DNA from: Candidatus Peregrinibacteria bacterium
GTDB taxonomy: Bacteria; Patescibacteriota; Gracilibacteria; UBA1369; LOWO2-01-FULL-3
Length of the DNA stretch: 26,023 nucleotides
Reading direction: 5' to 3'
Assembly (NCBI GenBank): GCA_018664365.1
Contig: JABJOK010000107.1
Location: 1-26,023, forward strand
Positions within the stretch are counted from its first letter, which is position 1. Every line of letters starts with the position of its first letter. The notes under the pieces were generated by a model. It ran no database searches and was not told where the DNA came from. It was given only the letters and a program-made list of their open reading frames with translations. The position numbers and the translations under genes are program-made. Shown here piece after piece: positions 1 to 5,828 of the stretch.

Positions 1-1
1 G

Positions 2-430
2 GATGAAGTGGGCTCTCAAGAAGAGCCTCAGGGAATACAAAAGGCTACTAGTGATGTGGCTATAGATGTAGCAAGTCCAGAATCTGAGCCTAAGGATGCA
101 TCTGGTGAAAAAGCTCAAAGTCCTGATCTTGCTGAAGACCAAACATCTTCCGAATCTGTTGAAAAACCGCAGAAATTCAGATTAAAAGTAAGAGAGCAAT
201 TTAAATCTCAAGTTGGAAAAGTATCAATATCAAAGGCAACCGCAGACAAAATTGGTGCCACTCCTGGTTGTTTTATAAGCATTTCAGCTAATGATAGGCA
301 AATAGAGATTGCCGAGGTTCACGTTCCAGAAAAACTAAGAAATGATGTAATTCTTCTCGATGCAAAATCAAGAGAATTTCTAGGACTAAAAGCTGCAGAA
401 GAATCTGACTTCCAGGTTTCAGTTTATTAA
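2..430 (+). CDS. Unrecognised acidic protein, 5' end outside window; possible double-psi beta-barrel
   Basis: The reading frame is open to the left edge (codons GAT GAA precede the GTG at 8), so the true start is probably upstream. The visible part has a low-complexity stretch of about 50 residues rich in Glu, Asp, Ser and Pro. A compact C-terminal domain of about 85 residues follows, beginning near the KFRLKVREQFKSQ segment. The pattern in that domain (ISKATADKIGATPG, then an EIAEVHVPE strand, then VILLDAKSREFLGL) resembles the N-terminal double-psi beta-barrel of CDC48/AAA proteins, as judged by eye only. No catalytic motif is visible. It ends in TAA 10 bp before the next gene on the same strand, so the two are probably co-transcribed. 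That it is coding is well supported; the fold is a guess. Confidence 0.7.
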   Translation, partial: DEVGSQEEPQGIQKATSDVAIDVASPESEPKDASGEKAQSPDLAEDQTSSESVEKPQKFRLKVREQFKSQVGKVSISKATADKIGATPGCFISISANDRQIEIAEVHVPEKLRNDVILLDAKSREFLGLKAAEESDFQVSVY

Positions 431-440
431 TAGCTCATCA

Positions 441-1508
441 ATGATGTCTGAATCTGATCCAATTCCTCCAGTAATACCACAAACTGGCGAACATTCTGGT
501 CAAAGGCAACGGCCTATTCTAAGCGTCTACACTTCTTCATCTCCTGATGCAGAAAGAAGCAGAATTGAGGTGGATGGTAAAGTCAAATCAACACATGGCA
601 GAGTTTTGGCGGTATATGACCATCATCGTTCTGGAGAGAGAATTAATTTGGATGCGGTACCAGGGCTAGTTGATGAATCTATGCTAGCAATGACAGACGA
701 ATTGGCTGCCTCCGGCCTTGATACAGATTTTGTTGTTTCGGCAGTAGTTGTGCGCATGGGGGGCAAAGACAAGGTGAATGAGAGAGATTTAAGGATTTTA
801 GAGGCTGCATCAGAGTGGTGTGACCTTTTGGTTAGTGATGAGACAGATCAGTTAATTAAAGATGCTGGCCTTAGTTTGCATTTTCATATGAAAAATAGAG
901 GATTTTCTAGAATGAAGGAACTGTGTGAGCAAAAGGGAGAATTAAATCCATTAAATAGTAGGCCTACTCCTTCTGATGAGACTATGACTCAAATTGCAAA
1001 TGAACTTGCTGATGAACTTGAAAAGTCAATTAGAGGAGATCGTCTTGAGGAGGGCATGCAAGCGCAAGACTATTTGGCTAAAAAGGATTCTACTTGTGAA
1101 TCATGGACAGAGAGAAATGTCCGTAATGATGAATTATTAGCCTTAACTATTGCAGAAAAGGGTGAATACTTTGATCCATTGTTTATAACCGAACTCGTTA
1201 AAGGCAAACTACGAATTGATGCTGTTAGACAGGGGCCTGACGAAGATGGACGCGAGCTATTTCACTATGTTATTGGCTTAGTACCTGCTTTCAATGAAGA
1301 GTTGGACTTGCGTCTCTTAATTGAAAAAATGAATGAAGCAGATCCAGTTGTGCAAATACAAATTCAACAAGGCATTGAGGAAGCAAATTTCAGAGGATGG
1401 GGAGGAAGATCTGTTGCATTTGGCTCTCCACATGGCATTCGCTCAGCTTTGAGACCTGAGGAAGTGGCCCAAATAATTGAGGAAAACATCCATCTTTGTA
1501 AAAAATAA
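441..1508 (+). CDS. Divergent DHH-like protein, function unknown
   Basis: 355 residues with tandem ATGs at 441 and 444 and no Shine-Dalgarno. Residues 1-25 are Pro/Ser-rich. The block VYDHHRSGERINLD, with D60-H61-H62, looks like DHH motif III. Near the C-terminus, GWGGRSVAFGSP (W320-G321-G322-R323) resembles the GGGH...AAGF substrate-binding loop of DHHA1, but with Arg where His is usual. The N-terminal DxDG metal-binding motif of active DHH enzymes is not visible, so it may be a degenerate or separate branch. There are no membrane segments. It follows the previous gene by 10 bp and is closed by a hairpin terminator directly after its TAA. The match is short and was made by eye, so the family call is tentative; an unrelated protein with a chance DHH is the alternative. 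Confidence 0.55.
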   Translation: MMSESDPIPPVIPQTGEHSGQRQRPILSVYTSSSPDAERSRIEVDGKVKSTHGRVLAVYDHHRSGERINLDAVPGLVDESMLAMTDELAASGLDTDFVVSAVVVRMGGKDKVNERDLRILEAASEWCDLLVSDETDQLIKDAGLSLHFHMKNRGFSRMKELCEQKGELNPLNSRPTPSDETMTQIANELADELEKSIRGDRLEEGMQAQDYLAKKDSTCESWTERNVRNDELLALTIAEKGEYFDPLFITELVKGKLRIDAVRQGPDEDGRELFHYVIGLVPAFNEELDLRLLIEKMNEADPVVQIQIQQGIEEANFRGWGGRSVAFGSPHGIRSALRPEEVAQIIEENIHLCKK

Positions 1509-1540
1509 AAACTGACCGCATTGGCCAGTTTGATTTTTAT
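1509..1540. terminator. Bidirectional hairpin terminator after the DHH-like gene
   Basis: The 9-nt arms 1509-1517 and 1523-1531 surround a 5-nt loop. On the plus strand there is one A-C mismatch; on the minus strand it becomes a G-U pair, so the minus transcript folds better. T-rich tracts follow on both strands. It begins directly after the TAA of the upstream gene and abuts the 33-nt repeat at 1540. Confidence 0.75.
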
Positions 1541-1572
1541 TGGAGCTGCACCATGGAGGATGTTCGAACTGG
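1540..1572 (-). repeat. 33-nt repeat, copy 1 (tRNA-3'-end-like)
   Basis: Matches 3547-3579 at 32 of 33 positions; the only difference is A versus G at 1553. Both copies follow a terminator ending in TTTTTATT. Read on the minus strand it carries GTTCGAAC and ends in GCAGCTCCA, recalling a tRNA T-loop and CCA end. However, the T-loop-to-CCA spacing is about five bases too long and the flanks do not pair as a T-stem. It is not an intact tRNA. Confidence 0.75.
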
Positions 1573-1633
1573 GATTTGTAAATTCTGTGCTTGAGTAAAT
1601 TGATAGGGGTTTCTTCAATAAGATGCAGGAATA

Positions 1634-1642
1634 TGGTATAAT
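1634..1642 (+). promoter_or_regulatory. Extended -10 promoter of the coiled-coil/caspase-like pair
   Basis: TGGTATAAT (TG at 1634-1635, TATAAT at 1637-1642). Only six bases separate the -10 from the ATG at 1649, so transcription should start at or next to the start codon and give a leaderless mRNA. No clear -35 box is seen, which is usual for extended -10 promoters. Confidence 0.65.
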
Positions 1643-1648
1643 TTGGCG

Positions 1649-1810
1649 ATGGAAAAAAACACTATTCTGAAAAATATTGCCGAAGCAAAAGAAAATCTTC
1701 TTTCTCTTAAGAAGAGAGTTCTTGAGCTAGAAGAACATGTCGAAGACTGTTTTGAAAGCAAAAAGTTGCTGAAATATGAAAAATTACTTGATAAATCGGG
1801 AGATGAGTAA
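1649..1810 (+). CDS. Small coiled-coil protein (53 aa)
   Basis: A 53-residue gene starting with MEKNTILKN and ending in KSGDE-TAA. It is almost entirely charged alpha-helical sequence with Leu, Ile and Val at heptad-like spacing (ENLLSLKKRVLELEEHVED), which predicts one coiled coil. Support for it being real comes from position: a TATAAT box lies six bases before its ATG, and its stop overlaps the start of the next gene by eight bases (ATGAGTAA at 1803-1810), suggesting translational coupling. The next protein also begins with a coiled coil, so the two may bind each other; that is inference. I recognise no family. Confidence 0.65.
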   Translation: MEKNTILKNIAEAKENLLSLKKRVLELEEHVEDCFESKKLLKYEKLLDKSGDE

Positions 1811-3392
1811 ACTATTGTATAAAAATCTGGAGAGCGGTGGAGGCGATTTGCCGAAAAAAAGGCCAACTTTTAATAATCTGGAGGTTGAGGAATTCGATAT
1901 GGAGGAACTTCTTCATACGATATCAACTCTTGAGAATGAGTACGGTCAGGTTCAAGCCCGCTTAAAAACTTTGGAGGAATCTATGAATGACTTAAAAAGC
2001 GATAGTTTAATTGATAGAGCGCTATTCGAGACCGCTCTTATGGAATTAAAAGAATTGAAAGAGGATATAAGCAAAGATGACTACTTAGAAAAGCTTAGAG
2101 AAATGATTAGGAGTCTGCAGGAAGAAGCAGATGCAATGGATGTTGATTTAGAAGATGTACGTCATAGTGCTCCTCCTTTACGGAGGTTCAAATTACCTAG
2201 GTCTATGAGGGGTGCAAAAGGTAAAAGATATTTTGAACGCTATAGGGATTCAAATGTTAGGGACATTAAGCCTCATGAAATGTGGCGAATTTCCCAGGAC
2301 TTTGATGCAGCATTACAAGCTTATGAATTTGCAAAAGAAAAAAGGCTCCCCTGGAGAACTTCGATATATGGATTAGTTCCCCTCCGAAAAAATCTCTTGG
2401 CGAGGCCTGACACAATAGGTGTTGTACGTTATTTGCTGGAGAGACAGAGAGGTGGTTTTCCGGAAGGAAGTGTAGAACTTATTTTTCAAGATCCTTCTCT
2501 AGAAATCGTCTCAATTATTCATAATCAATTTGGCATATTGCCACGATTTGCGCTTATGATTGGACGCACTCTTTACTTTGAAGGCATGAGCGCTAATGAA
2601 GTTAGGTCTTTAACAAGGGAAGAGGTAAAGAGGACTTTCAAGGAGATTCTTATGGTAAGAAGATCGATATCAAATATTTCTATGTTTAGAGGTAGATATG
2701 TCGTCTCAGTTGCTCATGCACCTCCAGGGTGGTTTATGAATGAAGAAGAGGAGGCTGCTTTTCGACAAAGTTCAGATCCTGAAAAATTTTTGTCTACCTT
2801 GAGGCCAAAAGAAAATCCTACAATTAGAGAGTGTGAAAAAGTTAAATCGTCATTTTTAAGGCGATTTGTAAATGCTCCTCCCCCAGCAACTTTTATTCTT
2901 AGGGGGCATGGTGGACCGAAGGCATTTTATCTTACACAGCAATTATCTGACGAAGATGGATCAGTTAGGGCTAAAAATGCTAAAATAATCTCTACAGATG
3001 AAATGACTGAAGCCCTATTAAAGAGATATGAAAAATGGAAAACTAGCAAAAAATCTTACTTACTTGAAGAAGATATTATTATTCTTGGTGCTTGTCATAG
3101 TAGTGAGTTTCTGCGAACAGTCCTTCAAAATCACGCTGCGCAAATTACTCCTATTTCAATTGCAATGACCGAATTTGGTTTTGTGGGGGCTGAAAGAAGA
3201 CCTGGTAAAACTTTTTTTTCGGACAAGTTTCATGCTGGGGAATATGACCCCAAGATTTCTGACTATTTTGAAAAAGATGCTAAAAACTTCTTATCTGACT
3301 TCACCTTATACAAAAGAGTGGGAGGCAAATTGAAGCATTTGGGGGAAAGTAATAAAGAACCTGATAAGCCTTCCGAAGATATTGAGGCTTAA
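1803..3392 (+). CDS. Caspase-fold (clan CD-like) protein with N-terminal coiled coil
   Basis: 529 residues from the ATG at 1803. An in-frame ATG at 1776 would add nine residues but lies inside the upstream small gene. Residues ~30-115 are heptad-like coiled coil (LENEYGQVQARLKTLEESMND). Residues ~130-340 form a middle region I do not recognise. The C-terminal part carries FILRGHGGP with H369 and, after a charged segment, IIILGACHSSEF with C431. A His in a GHG turn followed about 60 residues later by Cys after a hydrophobic strand is the dyad layout of caspases, clostripain, gingipain and CHAT peptidases. No signal peptide or membrane segment is visible, so it is probably cytoplasmic. It is translationally coupled to the 53-aa gene and isolated between terminator-repeat modules. 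Activity and substrate are unknown; a non-peptidase caspase-fold protein is possible. Confidence 0.65.
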   Translation: MSKLLYKNLESGGGDLPKKRPTFNNLEVEEFDMEELLHTISTLENEYGQVQARLKTLEESMNDLKSDSLIDRALFETALMELKELKEDISKDDYLEKLREMIRSLQEEADAMDVDLEDVRHSAPPLRRFKLPRSMRGAKGKRYFERYRDSNVRDIKPHEMWRISQDFDAALQAYEFAKEKRLPWRTSIYGLVPLRKNLLARPDTIGVVRYLLERQRGGFPEGSVELIFQDPSLEIVSIIHNQFGILPRFALMIGRTLYFEGMSANEVRSLTREEVKRTFKEILMVRRSISNISMFRGRYVVSVAHAPPGWFMNEEEEAAFRQSSDPEKFLSTLRPKENPTIRECEKVKSSFLRRFVNAPPPATFILRGHGGPKAFYLTQQLSDEDGSVRAKNAKIISTDEMTEALLKRYEKWKTSKKSYLLEEDIIILGACHSSEFLRTVLQNHAAQITPISIAMTEFGFVGAERRPGKTFFSDKFHAGEYDPKISDYFEKDAKNFLSDFTLYKRVGGKLKHLGESNKEPDKPSEDIEA

Positions 3393-3429
3393 GTTTTGGA
3401 GCGGGTGCACTTCGCTTCGCTACGTCGTA

Positions 3430-3468
3430 CTTAATCATCCGGTTCACTTTGTTCACCGCATGCTTAAG
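3430..3468. other. Conserved imperfect stem-loop, copy A
   Basis: Arms 3430-3443 and 3455-3468 form a 14-position stem with two internal mismatches (3435/3463 and 3439/3459) around an 11-nt loop. Unit B has the same stem with the mismatches at the same places. Two pairs differ in a compensating way: C3436-G3462 here is A-T in B, and G3442-C3456 is A-T in B. This suggests selection on structure, either as RNA or as a DNA cruciform. Confidence 0.65.
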
Positions 3469-3508
3469 CAACGGGAATATCTCACCCTACGGGTTCTCTT
3501 CAGTCACT

Positions 3509-3548
3509 AAAATAAAAAATACCAGCGTGTGCTGGTCTTTTTTATTTT
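3509..3548. terminator. Symmetrical bidirectional terminator, copy A
   Basis: An 11-bp A/T outer stem (3509-3519 with 3538-3548), one mismatch, then ACCAGC/GCTGGT around a GTGT loop at 3527-3530. The A-tract and T-tract make it functional on both strands, suiting the convergent genes that end at 3392 and 3593. Confidence 0.85.
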
Positions 3549-3579
3549 GGAGCTGCACCGTGGAGGATGTTCGAACTGG
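3547..3579 (-). repeat. 33-nt repeat, copy 2 (tRNA-3'-end-like)
   Basis: Second copy of the repeat at 1540-1572 with one difference in 33, again directly abutting a terminator. It ends 13 bp beyond the stop of the minus-strand GNAT gene. Together the two copies bound the caspase-like cassette in direct orientation. Confidence 0.75.
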
Positions 3580-3592
3580 AAGTGCTTTTTTA

Positions 3593-4486
3593 TTACCTTC
3601 TCAGCAGTGCTCCTAGCCTGCTTCTTATCCACCTTTTCACATTACCTCGTTCTTCCTCTCCACTTTCCACATCAAGTTCTTTCCTGAAGTGAACTAATGC
3701 TGACTCATCGATTTCGACGTTATCTGATATTTCCTCTTTCCCCTGTTGGTAATATGGGCCTTCATATTCGCTTGGAAAAACATACTTATGTGGGCCCACC
3801 TTGTATTTTTCTTCACCATTTACTAGAGAAGCTAAAATAGTCTCGAGATCATGAATTTTAATCTCATTCTCATCGCCATGTACTGGAACATCGTCCATCG
3901 TTGTCTCAAAACCATTTCCTTTAAAGAATTTTAAAACATCCAATTGGGCTGCGTTTGCCTCAATTACAGCTTCTCTTCCTGGAACTTTGCGCGAGTAATC
4001 TCTAACAAATTCTTCTATAGCCTCCAGAGCGAATGTAGCGATGCCATTTTTGCGATAAAGTGGATCTACCTTTCTATGACTAAATCTAAATTCGTTACCA
4101 TAATCTCGAAGTGCAAATTCTGCCACATTTGCTTCTTGACCTTCTTTCTTTATTTCAAAGTACAGAATATTATTGACATGGTCCCCATCAACCTTTCTCT
4201 CCCTTTTATATATGTGCAAATCCAGGGGGATGGAGGAATCAAGGCGAACAACTTTTAATAATCTTTCACCTTTCACTTTAAGATACTTTGGCACCACTTT
4301 TCGAACAGAAGATACCATAGTTTTTCTAAAAATATCTTTCTTCTCAATCTCTACGCGCTTCCTAGGTCCTTTCTTATCTTCAGCTTTAACACTGTCATCA
4401 TACTTTGTAAGTTCCGGATTATCTTCTAAGTATTGAAAATACTGATTTATTCTTTCTTCAGGCGATATTCCTTCTGTTTCGACCAT
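3593..4486 (-). CDS. GNAT-fold N-acetyltransferase-like protein
   Basis: 297 residues with a GNAT core in the middle. Strand FEIKKEGQEANVAEFALRD is followed by motif A, VDPLYRKNGIATFALEAIEEF, in which R145-K-N-G-I-A150 is the R/QxxGxA pyrophosphate-binding loop for acetyl-CoA. Then come the ANAAQLDVLKFFKGNGFE helix and strand typical of motif B. About 100 N-terminal residues and 90 C-terminal residues are charged and not recognised; the C-terminus is basic (RSRLGALLRR). No signal peptide is visible. It has its own extended -10 box. The substrate cannot be told. It is one of two adjacent, dissimilar GNAT genes enclosed between the two repeat units, but it does not look like a recent duplicate of its neighbour. 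Confidence 0.75.
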   Translation of the reverse strand: MVETEGISPEERINQYFQYLEDNPELTKYDDSVKAEDKKGPRKRVEIEKKDIFRKTMVSSVRKVVPKYLKVKGERLLKVVRLDSSIPLDLHIYKRERKVDGDHVNNILYFEIKKEGQEANVAEFALRDYGNEFRFSHRKVDPLYRKNGIATFALEAIEEFVRDYSRKVPGREAVIEANAAQLDVLKFFKGNGFETTMDDVPVHGDENEIKIHDLETILASLVNGEEKYKVGPHKYVFPSEYEGPYYQQGKEEISDNVEIDESALVHFRKELDVESGEEERGNVKRWIRSRLGALLRR

Positions 4487-4509
4487 ATTTTTGTTTTTAT
4501 TTTCCTCTT

Positions 4510-4518
4510 ATTATACCA
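4510..4518 (-). promoter_or_regulatory. Extended -10 promoter of the 297-aa GNAT gene
   Basis: Minus-strand TGGTATAAT with TATAAT at 4510-4515. The ATG is 23 bases downstream of the -10 box. An AGAGGAAA purine run lies in the leader but sits too far from the ATG to be a normal ribosome-binding site. Confidence 0.6.
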
Positions 4519-4563
4519 CAAATAAACCTTTTTTGTATTGTTAGAGTCGATTTTTTTGTTCCA

Positions 4564-5355
4564 CTAGTATCTTGCGATTGTAAATTCTTCTACTGGCTTG
4601 AATCCTATTTTTTCATATACAGCAATTGCACTAGCATTATCGTTCGCCGTGAACAATAGTCCATACTTTTTCCCCTCATCAAAGTAGTTTTTACACAGAT
4701 AACTAACTATCTGTTTTGCATACCCTCTCCCCCTAAACTCCTTTAATGTCCCTACTCCTCCAATCTGAAAGTACTTTTCTGAAACCCCATGAATATTAGC
4801 TTTTGAGACTATTTTATTCCCATCCCTTATTAAAAATTCTTGATGAGGAATTATTTTCCCCCTATCTTCTTCCGTTATTAGTTGGCCGTTATCTTCATTT
4901 TGCAGCGCAACAACTTCATCAATATCTTCCACAGTAGCCCTGTCTTCATTTCCCTTAGAAAAATCTGTGAATTCATTTTGTGAAAGAACATATACCGTTT
5001 CGGAACTTGTTTCTTTTGGTGTAATGCCATACTTCTTTAATCTTTGGATTGTAGGTGTTGCGAATTTTTCAAAGTTTGCAACAAATTCAACTGAGATTTT
5101 GTCTTCAACAGCATAATCCACAAGGGCCCGAACGACTTCTTTCTTTAGAGCATTTATCACAAAATTCTTGTGTTTCTTGTAATAGGTTGCTAGCCCCATA
5201 ATTTCTCCATCAGTAAAATATCCATAGTACACAACTTCTGAAAATGGATCTTCATAGTTTTTAAAACTACCAATTGCAAACAAGTTTTCCCTTTCATTTT
5301 TATAGCAAAAATTAAGTATCTCTCTCTTATCCTTTGCTTTTAGCTTTTTTATCAT
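4564..5355 (-). CDS. GNAT-family N-acetyltransferase (two-domain type)
   Basis: 263 residues. The C-terminal half is a clear GNAT domain: FQIGGVGTLKEFRGRGYAKQ contains the R208-G-R-G-Y-A213 acetyl-CoA loop, and NDNASAIAVYEKIGFKP at 238-254 is the usual terminal helix and strand. The N-terminal half (about 1-125) looks like a second, degenerate GNAT-like region (YYGYFTDGEIMGLATYYKK) without a binding loop, an arrangement known in FR47-like and tandem GNAT proteins. Substrate unknown. A TAGAAT box lies six bases before the ATG, so the mRNA is probably leaderless. It stops (TAG) 77 bp before the next GNAT gene, which has its own promoter. Confidence 0.8.
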   Translation of the reverse strand: MIKKLKAKDKREILNFCYKNERENLFAIGSFKNYEDPFSEVVYYGYFTDGEIMGLATYYKKHKNFVINALKKEVVRALVDYAVEDKISVEFVANFEKFATPTIQRLKKYGITPKETSSETVYVLSQNEFTDFSKGNEDRATVEDIDEVVALQNEDNGQLITEEDRGKIIPHQEFLIRDGNKIVSKANIHGVSEKYFQIGGVGTLKEFRGRGYAKQIVSYLCKNYFDEGKKYGLLFTANDNASAIAVYEKIGFKPVEEFTIARY

Positions 5356-5361
5356 GTGTTG

Positions 5362-5367
5362 ATTCTA
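5362..5367 (-). promoter_or_regulatory. -10 box giving a leaderless GNAT mRNA
   Basis: Minus-strand TAGAAT lies six bases before the ATG whose first base is 5355. The hexamer TTCAGA lies 17 bases further upstream as a weak -35. The expected start site coincides with the ATG. Confidence 0.5.
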
Positions 5368-5430
5368 ACACTATCTTCTATTTTTCTGAATACAGCGTCA
5401 GATTTGCTTTATTACCTCTACCCCACCTCA

Positions 5431-5463
5431 ATAAAAAATCGGCTTTTCCTTATTTGAAAGCCG
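5431..5463 (-). terminator. Intrinsic terminator for minus-strand transcripts
   Basis: A 7-bp stem, CGGCTTT/AAAGCCG (5440-5446 with 5457-5463), with a 10-nt loop. On the minus strand it is followed by ATTTTTTAT at 5439-5431. It would stop any transcript from tRNA-Gly that reads through the first terminator and the tail copy. Confidence 0.7.
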
Positions 5464-5483
5464 CAAATTCGGTTCTAACTTTC

Positions 5484-5506
5484 TTGGAGCGGGTGACGGG
5501 AATCGA
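5484..5506 (-). repeat. 23-nt duplicate of the tRNA-Gly 3' end
   Basis: Identical to 5647-5669 and in the same orientation, with start points 163 nt apart. Direct copies of a tRNA 3' end are what attachment sites of tRNA-integrating elements look like, and also what the tyrT-linked rtT repeats of E. coli look like. No integrase gene is present in this window. Confidence 0.85.
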
Positions 5507-5535
5507 TCTACTCTCACTTCGTTCGCTTCGCTGTC

Positions 5536-5573
5536 CTTAATAATCCGATTCGTAAACTCATCGCATTCTTAAG
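5536..5573. other. Conserved imperfect stem-loop, copy B
   Basis: Arms 5536-5549 and 5560-5573 pair at 12 of 14 positions around a 10-nt loop. The two mismatches (5541/5568 and 5545/5564) match those in copy A, and two pairs (5542-5567 and 5548-5561) are A-T where copy A has C-G and G-C. Confidence 0.65.
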
Positions 5574-5608
5574 GCAACCCTACGGCTGCGATTTAACCGA
5601 CATTCGCT

Positions 5609-5648
5609 AAAATAAAAAATACCAGCAGGTGCTGGTCTTTTTTATTTT
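5609..5648. terminator. Symmetrical bidirectional terminator abutting tRNA-Gly
   Basis: The same 40-nt terminator as 3509-3548, differing only in the loop (AGGT instead of GTGT). On the minus strand it begins immediately after the encoded CCA of tRNA-Gly, so it is the natural terminator of that tRNA. Confidence 0.85.
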
Positions 5649-5723
5649 GGAGCGGGTGACGGGAATCGAACCCGTGTCATCAGCTTGGAAGGCTGAGGTA
5701 ATGAGCCATTATACGACACCCGC
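5648..5723 (-). tRNA. tRNA-Gly (anticodon UCC)
   Basis: Folds as a complete cloverleaf on the minus strand. The acceptor is GCGGGTG/CACCCGC with discriminator U and an encoded CCA (5650-5648). The D-arm contains AATGG. The anticodon stem TCAGC/GCTGA holds loop CTTCCAA, with anticodon TCC at 5689-5687. The variable loop has four bases and the T-arm is ACGGG-TTCGATT-CCCGT. The D-stem has three pairs plus a U-U mismatch. Encoding CCA is notable because a CCA-adding enzyme gene is also in the window (11580-12929). Confidence 0.96.
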
Positions 5724-5747
5724 TCATTAAACTTTTCGTGCGGAATG

Positions 5748-5776
5748 AATTTATCGCAGAGTGAGTAAAATTTCAA
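5748..5776 (-). promoter_or_regulatory. tRNA-Gly promoter
   Basis: Minus-strand TTGAAA (5776-5771), a 17-bp spacer, then TAAATT (5753-5748). Transcription would start about 15-20 bases before the mature 5' end at 5723. It is divergent from the LCP promoter that begins at 5791. Confidence 0.65.
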
Positions 5777-5790
5777 GTAATTTTTGTAAT

Positions 5791-5819
5791 TTGCATTTGC
5801 AATAATTTTTGACTAAAAT
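5791..5819 (+). promoter_or_regulatory. LCP gene promoter, leaderless
   Basis: TTGCAT (5791-5796), a 17-bp spacer, then TAAAAT (5814-5819). Only nine bases lie between the -10 and the ATG at 5829, giving a leader of about 0-3 nt. Confidence 0.7.
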
Positions 5820-5828
5820 TGTTTCACT

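Larger units (their letters stand above)
3394..3548 (-). repeat. Repeat unit A: tRNA-Gly tail fragment, stem-loop and terminator
   Basis: A 155-bp unit related to 5482-5648. It begins with TTTTGGAGCGGGTG at 3394-3407, matching the last 3' bases of the tRNA-Gly at 5648-5723 including its CCA. It continues with the shared CACTTCG and CGCTTCGCT stretches, the 39-nt stem-loop at 3430-3468, a CCTACGG block, and a terminator identical to that of unit B except in its loop. It contains no ORF. With the adjoining 33-nt repeat it fills the whole 200-bp gap between the caspase-like and GNAT genes. Confidence 0.75.
5482..5648 (-). repeat. Repeat unit B downstream of tRNA-Gly
   Basis: A 167-bp unit related to 3394-3548. 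Its outer end, 5484-5506, is an exact 23-nt copy of 5647-5669, that is the last 22 nt of tRNA-Gly (from inside the T-loop through CCA) plus one base. The interior has the shared CACTTCG and CGCTTCGCT stretches, the stem-loop 5536-5573, a CCTACGG block and the terminator 5609-5648. Relative to unit A it keeps a longer tRNA tail. No ORF is present in it, nor in the flanking 5356-5483, which holds only a promoter and a terminator. Confidence 0.8.

Noticed and set aside
1540..1640. Possible tRNA gene on the minus strand ending in GCAGCTCCA
   Set aside because: The distance from the T-loop-like GTTCGAAC to CCA is about five bases too long, no T-stem forms, and no 5' half can be found. Kept as a repeat only.
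1364..1866. Minus-strand open frames between the DHH-like and caspase-like genes
   Set aside because: They are shadows spanning the terminator, repeat and promoter, with low-complexity Phe/Ser-rich translations.
3944..4436. Plus-strand open frames opposite the 297-aa GNAT gene
   Set aside because: Phe/Ser/Leu-rich antisense shadows of a clear GNAT coding region; no start signal or motif.
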